64,000 nt of DNA, taken from NCBI RefSeq assembly GCF_024519315.1, contig NZ_JANIIC010000017.1, positions 87,120 through 151,119 on the forward strand, read 5' to 3'. The stretch is from Streptomyces malaysiensis subsp. samsunensis (GTDB lineage: Bacteria; Actinomycetota; Actinomycetes; Streptomycetales; Streptomycetaceae). The position numbers and the translations under genes were made by a program. Positions within the stretch are counted from its first letter, which is position 1. Every line of letters starts with the position of its first letter. The notes under the pieces were generated by a model, which worked only from the letters and a program-made list of their open reading frames with translations, was not told where the DNA came from and made no database searches. This document shows, one piece after another, positions 56,876-64,000 of the stretch.

Positions 56876-56907
56876 GGCACCCCCAGAGGGTTTGGTCAGA
56901 TTGGTCA

Positions 56908-56950
56908 GTTGCTTGGGGCAACCATAGAAGAAGTTAGTTGCTACAGGCAA
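56908..56950. promoter_or_regulatory. Two MarR-type dyads in the marR promoter
   Basis: GTTGC-TTGGG-GCAAC (56908-56922, perfect) and GTTGC-TACAG-GCAA (56937-56950) lie 29 bases apart in an AT-richer stretch directly upstream of the marR start. A third partial copy (TTGCTATTAA) follows near 56977. Confidence 0.55.
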
Positions 56951-57086
56951 ATGAAAGGGTGGTCTGGGTAGTAAATTGCTATTAAAGAGTCGACCCGGAG
57001 TCGGTCAAGCGGGGTGGGTGGGGCGGGAGGGGCCGCTGGTACCCGGGGGTGTCCCGGAATCCGCTCGTTCGCTAGGGTCGGGGCTC

Positions 57087-57290
57087 ATGGCGAACAACCC
57101 CCAGAGCCCCAACGGAAACAACGACCCGGCGGGCTCCACCCAGATGTTCCGAGCCTTCGTCGACGAGGGCACTCGGCAGCCTCAGACCACCGCCGCGACG
57201 GGCGGTGGCGGTTCGCGCGTCGGCGTGATCGTCGGTGTGATCGCCGCGGTCGTGATCGTCGCCGCGGTGGCCTGGCTGGCGCTGGCCTGA
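57087..57290 (+). CDS. Small tail-anchored membrane protein
   Basis: A 67-residue protein: a polar, Asn/Gln/Gly-rich N-terminal half (STQMFRAFVDEGTRQPQTTA) and one C-terminal membrane helix (VGVIVGVIAAVVIVAAVAWL) ending in two residues. The ATG at 57087 follows AGGGTCGGGG. Conserved-looking, but I recognise no family. Inserted by its tail, with the polar part facing the cytoplasm. Confidence 0.6.
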   Translation: MANNPQSPNGNNDPAGSTQMFRAFVDEGTRQPQTTAATGGGGSRVGVIVGVIAAVVIVAAVAWLALA

Positions 57291-57358
57291 GGCCGCCGAA
57301 CTCGACGTTTCCAGCGGGGGCATGAGCTCCCGCGCCCCTTACGGCTGCCGGGCCGTCC

Positions 57359-58168
57359 TTACGGCTTCCAGGCGACCGAGACGTCCCGTGTCTCGATATG
57401 CATGCCCAGCGGCACCCGCCAGTCGTCCACGCACACCGTCCAGGTCTTCTCCTTCTTCTGGCCCGCGCCGATCGGTGCGGGCAGCTTTTCCTCGGACTTC
57501 GACGTCGCCCAGTCGATGCCGAGGAGGTCGATCACATGGGTCGAGAAGGTGACGGTGCCCGAGGTGACCGCGGTTCCTCCGGTGTTGTGGAACTCGACCT
57601 TCACCTTTTCGCACCAGCGCTCATCGGTCGCCGTGCGCTCCGGCTTGCCGACCTCGAGGGCGGCCGGTCCGGTGGGCGTGGGGGAGCCGGAGCCTGATCC
57701 GGAGGGCGAGGGCTCGCCGGATCCGTCGTCTCGGGGCCCGTCGCCGCCCTTGGGGCCGCCGTCCGTACGCCCCGGGGCCCCGGAGCCGCTCCGCCCGCCG
57801 CTCGGGCTGTCCGTACGGCCGGGGGCCCCTGCCGACGCCGAGGGCGCCCGCGAGGCCGGTCCGTCCGCCTTTCCGCCCGTGGTGGCGGCGGGTCCGGACG
57901 CGCCCCGATCGCGCTTCCCGCCCGTGCCGCCCTTACCGTCGCGATCGTTCTGTGCGCCGTCCTCGTCCAGGGGCACCAGGTCGACGTCACCCTTGGGTGG
58001 CACGGCCTTCGCGGTCCGCTGGCCGTCGGGTCCGGCCGCCCCGGCGGCGACATAGCCGTCGCCGCCACCGCCGCAGCCGCTGAGCAGTGCCCCCAGGCAC
58101 AGCGTGGCCGCCGAGGAGGCGATCGCCGTGCCTCGGCGGCCCGTTGTCCGGCTCCATGCGTATCGCAT
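57359..58168 (-). CDS. Lipoprotein with disordered linker
   Basis: A 269-residue protein. Signal with lipobox LLSGC (Cys about 32), then about 140 residues of Gly/Ser/Pro/Asp low complexity, and a C-terminal beta-sandwich of about 95 residues (WCEKVKVEFHNTGGTAVTSG; VTFSTHVIDLLGIDWATS; TWTVCVDDWRVPLGMHIETR) with a likely Cys pair. The pattern is that of a binding domain held away from the membrane by a flexible stalk. The ligand is unknown. Confidence 0.75.
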   Translation of the reverse strand: MRYAWSRTTGRRGTAIASSAATLCLGALLSGCGGGGDGYVAAGAAGPDGQRTAKAVPPKGDVDLVPLDEDGAQNDRDGKGGTGGKRDRGASGPAATTGGKADGPASRAPSASAGAPGRTDSPSGGRSGSGAPGRTDGGPKGGDGPRDDGSGEPSPSGSGSGSPTPTGPAALEVGKPERTATDERWCEKVKVEFHNTGGTAVTSGTVTFSTHVIDLLGIDWATSKSEEKLPAPIGAGQKKEKTWTVCVDDWRVPLGMHIETRDVSVAWKP

Positions 58169-58233
58169 CGGGCCAGTGTGGCTGACGACCCGTCAGGTGT
58201 ACAGGGATCCGGTGCGGAACCGGCCCGTCCGGC

Positions 58234-59064
58234 TCAGTCCGAGATCAGACCCTCGCGCAGCTGGGCCAGGGTCCGGGTGAGCAGCCGGGAGACATGCATC
58301 TGGGAGATCCCGACCTCTTCGCCGATTTGCGACTGCGTCATATTGGCGAAGAAGCGCAGCATGATGATCTGGCGCTCGCGCGGCGGCAGTTTGGCCAGCA
58401 GGGGCTTGAGCGACTCCCGGTACTCCACGCCCTCCAGCGCGGTGTCCTCGTAGCCCAGCCGGTCGGCGAGCGACCCCTCGCCGCCGTCGTCCTCGGGCGA
58501 CGGGGAGTCCAGCGAGCTGGCCGTGTAGGCGTTGCCCACCGCGAGCCCGTCGACCACGTCCTCCTCGGAGACGCCCAGCGCCGTGGCGAGCTCTGTGACG
58601 GTCGGGGAGCGGTCGAGCTTCTGTGACAGCTCGTCACTGGCCTTGGTGAGCGCCAGCCGCAGCTCCTGGAGCCGCCGCGGGACCCGCACCGACCAACTGG
58701 TGTCGCGGAAGAACCGCTTGATCTCGCCCACGACGGTCGGCATGGCGAACGTGGGGAACTCCACGCCCCGTTCGCAGTCGAAGCGGTCGATCGCCTTGAT
58801 CAGGCCGATGGTGCCGACCTGGACGATGTCCTCCATGGGCTCGTTACGGCTGCGGAACCGGGCCGCCGCGTAGCGGACGAGCGGGAGGTTCAGCTCGATG
58901 AGGGTGTCACGGACGTAGCCGGCCTCCGCACTGTCCTTGTCGAGTGTGGCGAGCCGCAGGAAGAGGGAGCGGGAGAGGGTGCGGGTGTCGATGGCGTCGC
59001 AGTCGTCAGGCATGAGCGGTGCGTCGTTGTTGAGCACCTTCGAGCTGCCCAGTTCTACGGACAT
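58234..59064 (-). CDS. SigB/SigF/SigG-family RNA polymerase sigma factor (copy 1)
   Basis: A 276-residue sigma-70 group 3 factor. Region 2: RYAAARFRSRNEPMEDIVQV, GTIGLIKAIDRFDCERGVEF. Region 3: SWSVRVPRRLQELRLALTKA. Region 4 HTH: TQSQIGEEVGISQMHVSRLL. Such factors govern stress and development in Streptomyces and are restrained by anti-sigma kinases, none of which adjoins. The ATG at 59062-59064 follows GGGGGTGGC. A second gene of the same family lies directly upstream with 188 bases between. Confidence 0.92.
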   Translation of the reverse strand: MSVELGSSKVLNNDAPLMPDDCDAIDTRTLSRSLFLRLATLDKDSAEAGYVRDTLIELNLPLVRYAAARFRSRNEPMEDIVQVGTIGLIKAIDRFDCERGVEFPTFAMPTVVGEIKRFFRDTSWSVRVPRRLQELRLALTKASDELSQKLDRSPTVTELATALGVSEEDVVDGLAVGNAYTASSLDSPSPEDDGGEGSLADRLGYEDTALEGVEYRESLKPLLAKLPPRERQIIMLRFFANMTQSQIGEEVGISQMHVSRLLTRTLAQLREGLISD

Positions 59065-59251
59065 GCCACCCCCTAGAGGTCGCGAACGGATCCCAGCTGC
59101 GCGGTTCGTGTCCGACGCAGCCTCCCCCTGAATACCGGAGGTCGGGCCGCGCCAAACGCGGTTCATGCAGAATGTCACATGTCGGCAACACGCTGTAGCG
59201 CCATGTCGACATTACAGCCTCGAAGCCCCGGGCGGAGGTCCCTCGCAAGGA

Positions 59252-60085
59252 TCAGGACTCGATCCGGTTCGCGGATCTCAGCCGGGCGAAGCTCCGGGAC
59301 AGCAGCCGGGACACATGCATCTGGGAGACACCGAGCTCGGCACTGATCTGAGACTGCGTCAGATTGCTGTAGTAACGAAGCAAAAGGATACGCTGTTCGC
59401 GCTCGGGCAGTTGTACGAGGAGGTGGCGCACCAGATCGCGGTGCTCGACTCCGGCGAGCGCCGGGTCCTCGTAGCCGAGCCGGTCGACCAGTCCCGGCAG
59501 CCCGTCGCCCTCCTGGGCGGCCTCCAGGGAGGTGGCGTGATACGAGCGGCCCGCCTCGATGCAGGCGAGCACCTCTTCCTCGCTGAGCCTGAGCCGTTCG
59601 GCGATCTCGGCCGTCGTCGGGGAGCGGCCGTGCAGCACGGTCAGATCCTCGGTCGCGCCGTTGACCTGCACCCATAGCTCATGCAACCGGCGCGGCACAT
59701 GGACGGTGCGGACGTTGTCGCGGAAGTAGCGCTTGATCTCGCCGACGACGGTCGGCATGGCGAAGGTCGGGAACTGCACCCCGCGGTCCGGGTCGAACCG
59801 GTCGATCGCGTTGATCAGGCCGATGGTGCCGACCTGGATCACGTCCTCCATGGGCTCGTTGCGGCTGCGGAAGCGGGCCGCGGCGTAGCGGACCAGCGGC
59901 AGATTGGCCTCGATGAGCGCGGCGCGCACGCGGGCGTGCTCGGGGGTTCCGGGGGTGAGGTCCGACAGTTCGGCGAAGAGCACCTGGGTGAGCGCTCTGG
60001 CGTCGGCCCCGCGGCTTCTGCCGCTTTCGGTGCCGCCATCGCCCTGGGGCGGGGTTCTGGGCGCGGTACGGGCCGACACGGTCAC
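59252..60085 (-). CDS. SigB/SigF/SigG-family RNA polymerase sigma factor (copy 2)
   Basis: A 277-residue factor of the same family (RYAAARFRSRNEPMEDVIQV; VRTVHVPRRLHELWVQVNGA; TQSQISAELGVSQMHVSRLL). Region 2 is almost identical to copy 1, while regions 3 and 4 differ more, so promoter choice may differ. The GTG at 60083-60085 has AGGGGTGG upstream. The tandem arrangement, both leftward with a 188-base spacer containing a possible promoter, suggests old duplication. Confidence 0.92.
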   Translation of the reverse strand: MTVSARTAPRTPPQGDGGTESGRSRGADARALTQVLFAELSDLTPGTPEHARVRAALIEANLPLVRYAAARFRSRNEPMEDVIQVGTIGLINAIDRFDPDRGVQFPTFAMPTVVGEIKRYFRDNVRTVHVPRRLHELWVQVNGATEDLTVLHGRSPTTAEIAERLRLSEEEVLACIEAGRSYHATSLEAAQEGDGLPGLVDRLGYEDPALAGVEHRDLVRHLLVQLPEREQRILLLRYYSNLTQSQISAELGVSQMHVSRLLSRSFARLRSANRIES

Positions 60086-60247
60086 GCCACCCCTTCACGA
60101 TGTACTCACCCGGCAAAAGCGGTCATAGCATCACAAGACATGTGCACTGTGTGCAAGCACCGCTTTACCACGTGTTGGTGGAGGAATCGCCCAATAAGGG
60201 GCTGATAGGGGCAGGGGTTCGAGGGTGGCCGACGGGAGGGGGCGAGG

Positions 60248-60412
60248 TCAGTTGGTCAGTTCCGTCATGAACTCACCGACGCTCTTGGCGGCGTCCGATA
60301 TGCCCTCGAAGCCGACCTGGACGAGGTCGGCCGCCCGGGCCGGCGTCTTGATGATCGTGTACAGCACGAAGACGATCAGCATATAGAGCGCGATTTTCTT
60401 CGCCTGGGCCAT
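60248..60412 (-). CDS. Small membrane protein (54 residues)
   Basis: One membrane helix near the start (KKIALYMLIVFVLYTIIKTP) followed by a helical, weakly amphipathic tail (ADLVQVGFEGISDAAKSVGE). The ATG at 60410-60412 is preceded by AGGCAGCACAA. The type is common as a conserved Streptomyces gene, but I cannot name it. It is divergent from the phosphofructokinase gene, with about 240 bases between. Confidence 0.6.
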   Translation of the reverse strand: MAQAKKIALYMLIVFVLYTIIKTPARAADLVQVGFEGISDAAKSVGEFMTELTN

Positions 60413-60651
60413 TTGTGCTGCCTCTCCCCGCTGTGCCCCTATGCAGTTGCGAGAGTCTATCCACACCTCTGGCGCATCAGTCGTATCAGTCGGATGAACA
60501 GACCGGTGTTGTGGGGACACCGCTACGCCGGTGTGGGCGCCGCGCTACATATGGGTGGATTCTGGAGGAAGCTGGAAGAAGAGGGGGGTGGCAAGAGTGG
60601 TGCCGGAAGGAGCGGCGGCAGTGGCTCGCGCCGTCGGCGGAGGGAGCGGAG

Positions 60652-61677
60652 ATGCGTGTCGGTGTGCTGACCGGCGGCGGTGACTGCCCCGGGCTCAACG
60701 CCGCGATTCGCGGCATCGTCCGGAAGGGCGTGGAGGTCCACGGCTTCGACTTCGTCGGGGTGCGGGACGGCTGGCGCGGTGCGCTCGAAGGAGCCGTCGT
60801 GCCGCTGGACGTCCCGGCCGTGCGCGGCATCCTGCCGCGTGGCGGCACCATCCTCGGCTCCTCCCGGACCAACCCCCTGGCCAGCGAGGACGGTGTCGGC
60901 CGGGTGCGGGAGACCCTCGCCGAGCACGAGGTGGACGCGCTCATCGCGATCGGCGGCGAGGACACGCTCGGAGTCGCCGCCGCGCTGGGAGGCGAGGGCA
61001 TCCGGGTGGTCGGAGTGCCCAAGACGATCGACAACGACGTGGCCGGCACCGACTACACCTTCGGCTTCGACACCGCCGTCAATATCGCCACCGAGGCGAT
61101 CGACCGGCTGCACACCACCGCCGAATCCCACACCCGCACCCTGGTGGTCGAGGTGATGGGGCGGCACGCGGGCTGGATCGCGCTGCACTCGGGCATCGCG
61201 GGCGGTGCCAATGCCATCCTCATCCCCGAGCAGCCCTTCGACATCGACCAGGTCTGCGCCTGGGTGGAGAACCGCTTCAAGATCCGGTACGCACCGATCG
61301 TGGTGGTGGCGGAGGGGGCCGTGCCGAAGCAGGGGCAGATGGTGGTCAAGGACTCCAGTCTGGACGCGTTCGGCCATGTCCGGCTGTCCGGTATCGGCGA
61401 GTGGCTGGCCCATGAGATCGCCGCTCACACCGGCAAGGAGGCCCGCACCACGGTCCTGGGGCATATCCAGCGCGGTGGGACGCCCAGCGCCTTCGACCGC
61501 TGGCTGGCCACCCGCTTCGGACTGCGCGCGATCGACACGGTCAAGGACCAGGACTTCGGCATGATGGTCGCGCTGCGTGGCACGGATATCGTGCGCATAC
61601 CGCTCACGGAGGCCACGGTGGGCACCAAGGCCGTCGATCCCTCGCTCTACTCCGAATTCGGGGTGTTCTTCGGCTGA
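60652..61677 (+). CDS. pfkA: 6-phosphofructokinase (actinomycete type)
   Basis: A 341-residue glycolytic enzyme phosphorylating fructose 6-phosphate. Motifs: LTGGGDCPGLNAAIRGIV, GGEDT (101-105), PKTIDND (123-129) with the catalytic Asp127, MGRHAGWIA, and GHIQRGGTPSAFDRWLATRF. In E. coli numbering, which holds here, residue 104 is Asp and 124 is Lys, as in pyrophosphate-using enzymes; ATP enzymes of the E. coli type have Gly at both. The actinomycete group includes both donors, so the donor is open. The ATG at 60652 has GGAGGGAGCGG upstream. Confidence 0.93.
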   Translation: MRVGVLTGGGDCPGLNAAIRGIVRKGVEVHGFDFVGVRDGWRGALEGAVVPLDVPAVRGILPRGGTILGSSRTNPLASEDGVGRVRETLAEHEVDALIAIGGEDTLGVAAALGGEGIRVVGVPKTIDNDVAGTDYTFGFDTAVNIATEAIDRLHTTAESHTRTLVVEVMGRHAGWIALHSGIAGGANAILIPEQPFDIDQVCAWVENRFKIRYAPIVVVAEGAVPKQGQMVVKDSSLDAFGHVRLSGIGEWLAHEIAAHTGKEARTTVLGHIQRGGTPSAFDRWLATRFGLRAIDTVKDQDFGMMVALRGTDIVRIPLTEATVGTKAVDPSLYSEFGVFFG

Positions 61678-61687
61678 GGCCGGGCGC

Positions 61688-62572
61688 TCATGGCGCGGGC
61701 TGGGGTACGACCGCCACCGGGCAGTGGGCGTGGTGCAGTACGGCATGGGCCACCGGCCCCAGCCGCAGCTCGGTCGGCCGGGCGGGAGCACGGCGTCCGA
61801 TCACCAGCAGCCCGGCCCGCTCCGAGGATCGCACCAGTGCCTCCGCCGGATTGAGCAGAATGACGTCCGGCACCACGGTGACCTCCGGGCAACTCTCCCG
61901 CCAGGGCCGCAGGGCGTCGGAGACCGCCTGGCTCTCCTGGTCCTCCCACATCGCGCGGTCCTCCTCCAGGGCCGTGAGCATCCAGGCCGACGGGGCGGCC
62001 GGGGGCAGCGCCCAGGCGTGCACCACCCGCAGCGGGACGCCCCGCTCCCGGGCGGCGCGGAACGCGAAGCCGGTCGGCGCCTCCGCCGGGGCGTGTGCGT
62101 CGAAACCGAGCTGCACCTCGTCCGTATCGGCGCCGTCCCACGCGGCGCCCGTACGCCGCGCCTCCGGGACCGTGACCACGGGGCAGTCCGCCGTCGCCGC
62201 CACCCGCAGCGCCACGGAGCCCACCGCCAGTCCGTCGAAGCCGCCCCAGCCCCGGGACCCGACCACCAGCAGCCCGGCGCTCGCGGCGGCCGTGAGCAGC
62301 GCCTCGGACGGTTCGTCGCCGGTGTGCTCCCCGTCGATCCCGAGCTCCGGATGGCGGGCCCGGAAGTCGGCGACCGTCTGCCCGAGCATCTGCTCGCCCA
62401 CGTTCTGCCAGGCGTCCACCCCGGGCACCGGCGAGACCCTGCGGGGCAGTGGCGGACAAGCGTGCACGAGCCGCAGCGCGGCCCCGCGCCGCGCCGCCTC
62501 CCGGGCGGCCCACTCGGCCGCCGTAAGGCTGCGCCGCGATCCGTCGACCCCCGCCACGACCGGGCCGCTCAT
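61688..62572 (-). CDS. Universal stress protein, tandem UspA domains
   Basis: A 294-residue protein with two Usp folds. Domain 1 (about 1-140): VVAGVDGSRRSLTAAEWA, ending in VVGSRGWGGFDGLAVGSVAL with the ATP-binding GxxG-x9-GS pattern. Domain 2 (about 150-290): VQLGFDAHAPAEAPTGFAFR, and a weaker end LVIGRRAPARPTELRLGPVA. ATP binding is thus likely only in domain 1. The ATG at 62570-62572 has GAGGAGGA upstream; two upstream in-frame ATGs lack it. Convergent with pfkA. Confidence 0.88.
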   Translation of the reverse strand: MSGPVVAGVDGSRRSLTAAEWAAREAARRGAALRLVHACPPLPRRVSPVPGVDAWQNVGEQMLGQTVADFRARHPELGIDGEHTGDEPSEALLTAAASAGLLVVGSRGWGGFDGLAVGSVALRVAATADCPVVTVPEARRTGAAWDGADTDEVQLGFDAHAPAEAPTGFAFRAARERGVPLRVVHAWALPPAAPSAWMLTALEEDRAMWEDQESQAVSDALRPWRESCPEVTVVPDVILLNPAEALVRSSERAGLLVIGRRAPARPTELRLGPVAHAVLHHAHCPVAVVPQPAP

Positions 62573-62910
62573 CCGGTCCTCCTCGGCTGCCGTACGTTCT
62601 CCTGGTCGCTGCCCTGGCTGTTCCGCCATCCGTTCTCCCGTCCGTTCCCCAGCCAACTGGAGCACGTCCGTTTAGTCTAGATATGCGGCGAACATCCGAC
62701 ATGGTCGGAGAGTGTGCCGCGGATAGACCGCGAGGGGTAGCGACCGCCCCCGGTCCGGGTGCACCCGGACCGGGGGCGGTTCTGCGAGCGGCGACGGTCA
62801 AACGCGGGCCAAGTCCCCCAAAGGTGGGGTGAGATGTCAAGGTTTCGGGGGAAGCGGGGGTGTACGAGGCGAGCGCACGATTGGAGCCGAGGTAAGGGAA
62901 GGAGAGGGAA
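62573..62910. other. Divergent promoter region with a large palindrome
   Basis: No gene seen. It holds the usp promoter (TAGACT near 62675, leftward) and presumably the DUF6777 gene promoter. A 38-bp palindrome at 62743-62780 lies between them. Confidence 0.5.
62743..62780. terminator. Perfect 38-bp palindrome
   Basis: The 19-bp arm ACCGCCCCCGGTCCGGGTG (62743-62761) is followed at once by its exact reverse complement (62762-62780), centred on GGGTGCACCC. As RNA it gives a very stable hairpin. In a divergent region it would terminate a transcript with no visible gene. Confidence 0.7.
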
Positions 62911-64000
62911 ATGCGCTCGATCTCATGGCACCTCACCTCGCGTCGTTCAGCAGTCGTCGTCGGTTTCGTCGTCGTGGTCGCCGTCGTGGTGGTCCTTGGG
63001 ATGGTCTCCTCCTCCGAAAAGGCGTCCGGGGAAGCCACCGGAGAGACGTCCGGGGAAGCCCCCCGATACGGCTCGACGGTCGAATACCGGCGGGAACCCG
63101 TCGGAAAGACCTCGGTCCCCGCTTTCACCTCCTCCGCTGGGCATGACCGCAAACACGTGGTGTCGCCCTCCAATGGAGGCCGGGCCTTCCGCGGCAACAC
63201 CCCGGGTCTCTACGCCGGGATCCGGAACCGGCAGCCCTGCGACCGGCAGGGGCTTACGCACGACCTCGACGCCGACAAGCGGAGGGGCGCCGCCTGGAGC
63301 AAGGTCCAGCACATCTCGCCCGACCAGATCTCCGCTTTCGTCCAACGGCTCACGAGCGTCACCCTGCGCTCCGACACCTATGCGAAGACCTACGGTTTCC
63401 GCGGTGGGGTGAAGCCGGTGTCGGCCGTCCTTCAGGCCGGCACGGCGGTTTTCGTCGATGAGCGCGGTCTGCCCGTCGTGAAGTGCGACTCCGGAAATCC
63501 CGTCAGGGCCTCGGCCCCGCCGCGCAACGCCAAGCCGACCTTCACCGGACCCGAGTGGAACGGCTTCTCCCGGAGCACGGTGACCGTCATCCGGCCGGCC
63601 TCGAAGAACGTCAAGAGCCTCGTGCTGGTGGGGATCGGCAAATCCCAGTTGCTGAAGCGCCCGCTCGGTGACGGCGACGGCAGCAGCAACCCGCGGGACA
63701 CGGTGCTGGCGCGCGCCGACTACCCCTCCTACCTGGCGATGCCGGGCGAGCAGCACGCCCCCCGGCTGCGGGAAGCGCCGAAGGTCACCATGAAGCCGTC
63801 CGACCGGTTCACCCCGCTGGAGACCGAGCGCCCGTCCGGGACGCCTTCGCAGCAGTCCCAGCCCTCCGACGAGCCGACGGATCCCGGCCAGCAGCCGCAG
63901 GATCAGCCCTCGGACCAGCCCCAGGACCAACCGCAGGATCAGCCGTCGGATCCCGGCCAGCAGCCGCCACAGGATCAGCCCTCGGATCCCGGCCAGCAGC
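62911..64000 (+). CDS. DUF6777 secreted/membrane protein (runs off the right edge)
   Basis: The first 363 codons are present. Residues 1-33 hold a basic start and a membrane helix or signal (SAVVVGFVVVVAVVVVLGMV). A low-complexity stretch follows to about 85. The DUF6777 domain (about 85-290) has GNTPGLYAGIRNRQPCDRQG, LTSVTLRSDTYAKTYGFRGG, VLQAGTAVFVDERGLPVVKC. After residue 300 come (Q)PSD/DQPQ-type Pro/Gln/Asp repeats that continue off the window. The ATG at 62911 has AAGGAGAGGGAA upstream. The role is unknown; probably an exported wall-associated protein. Confidence 0.78.
   Translation, partial: MRSISWHLTSRRSAVVVGFVVVVAVVVVLGMVSSSEKASGEATGETSGEAPRYGSTVEYRREPVGKTSVPAFTSSAGHDRKHVVSPSNGGRAFRGNTPGLYAGIRNRQPCDRQGLTHDLDADKRRGAAWSKVQHISPDQISAFVQRLTSVTLRSDTYAKTYGFRGGVKPVSAVLQAGTAVFVDERGLPVVKCDSGNPVRASAPPRNAKPTFTGPEWNGFSRSTVTVIRPASKNVKSLVLVGIGKSQLLKRPLGDGDGSSNPRDTVLARADYPSYLAMPGEQHAPRLREAPKVTMKPSDRFTPLETERPSGTPSQQSQPSDEPTDPGQQPQDQPSDQPQDQPQDQPSDPGQQPPQDQPSDPGQQ

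Overview
The window is high-GC actinomycete chromosome, almost certainly Streptomyces. Supporting marks are GTG/ATG starts behind GGAGG-type ribosome sites, GTGA/ATGA start-stop overlaps, a subtilisin-inhibitor gene, SigB-family sigma factors, a SigE-type ECF sigma, an F420-dependent oxidoreductase, a stand-alone Prim-Pol and two conjugative elements of the pSAM2/AICE type (actinomycete integrative and conjugative elements).

Layout. (1) 1-6073: right half of a first AICE. A leftward transfer operon (TraB/FtsK-like start, TraA-like, Spd-like, RRQRL zinc protein, DUF2637, DUF6303, DUF6284) is controlled from a promoter whose 17-bp spacer holds a 16-bp palindrome. Rightward GntR and HAD genes follow, and the element ends at the 3' half of a serine (UGA) tRNA (attR). 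Its integrase, excisionase and replication genes must lie left of the window. (2) 6074-22213: chromosome-like genes. These are a divergent XRE/unknown pair, a Prim-Pol protein, a three-gene MaoC/DUF35/Ltp2 thioester module with an acyl-CoA ligase nearby, a DUF1906 secreted protein, an ECF sigma, a very large PAS/kinase-like/receiver protein with a disordered middle, and an SSI inhibitor. (3) tRNA-Ser(GCU) at 22551 and tRNA-Arg(ACG) at 23119. (4) 23150-34982: a complete second AICE in tRNA-Arg, bounded by identical 64-bp direct repeats. It carries int-xis-repSA-DUF2637-traSA-SCO3933-korSA, a roughly 1-kb structured noncoding stretch, and cargo (small HTH, anti-sigma-like ATPase, XRE-TPR regulator, RibD-like deaminase, DinB). 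(5) 35000-42914: a TetX-like monooxygenase, PadR plus membrane protein, HIT protein, tRNA-fMet, a lipoprotein, an amidohydrolase and an F420 enzyme. (6) 43154-49849: a translationally coupled envelope-glycosylation operon (OmpR regulator, kinase, GT2-GtrA, YkcA/B-like GT39). (7) 49934-56875: two DHA2 exporters with TetR and MarR regulators and a YceI protein. (8) 57087-64000: small envelope proteins, two tandem SigB-family sigma factors, a phosphofructokinase, a universal stress protein and the start of a DUF6777 protein.

How it works together. Both AICEs share one geometry: intact tRNA and integrase at the left, transfer genes in the middle, GntR regulator and cargo at the right, and the tRNA 3' fragment at the far right. 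The first shows a very clean KorSA-type control site. Sequence beyond the second element's attR resembles the integrase-proximal end of such an element, so the tRNA-Arg site was probably used before. Three genes (26336-27048, 37113-38068, 38312-38763) each carry one apparent single-base frameshift. They may be real decay or assembly errors.

Family assignments come from reading the proteins and from memory of the families; no database search was run.
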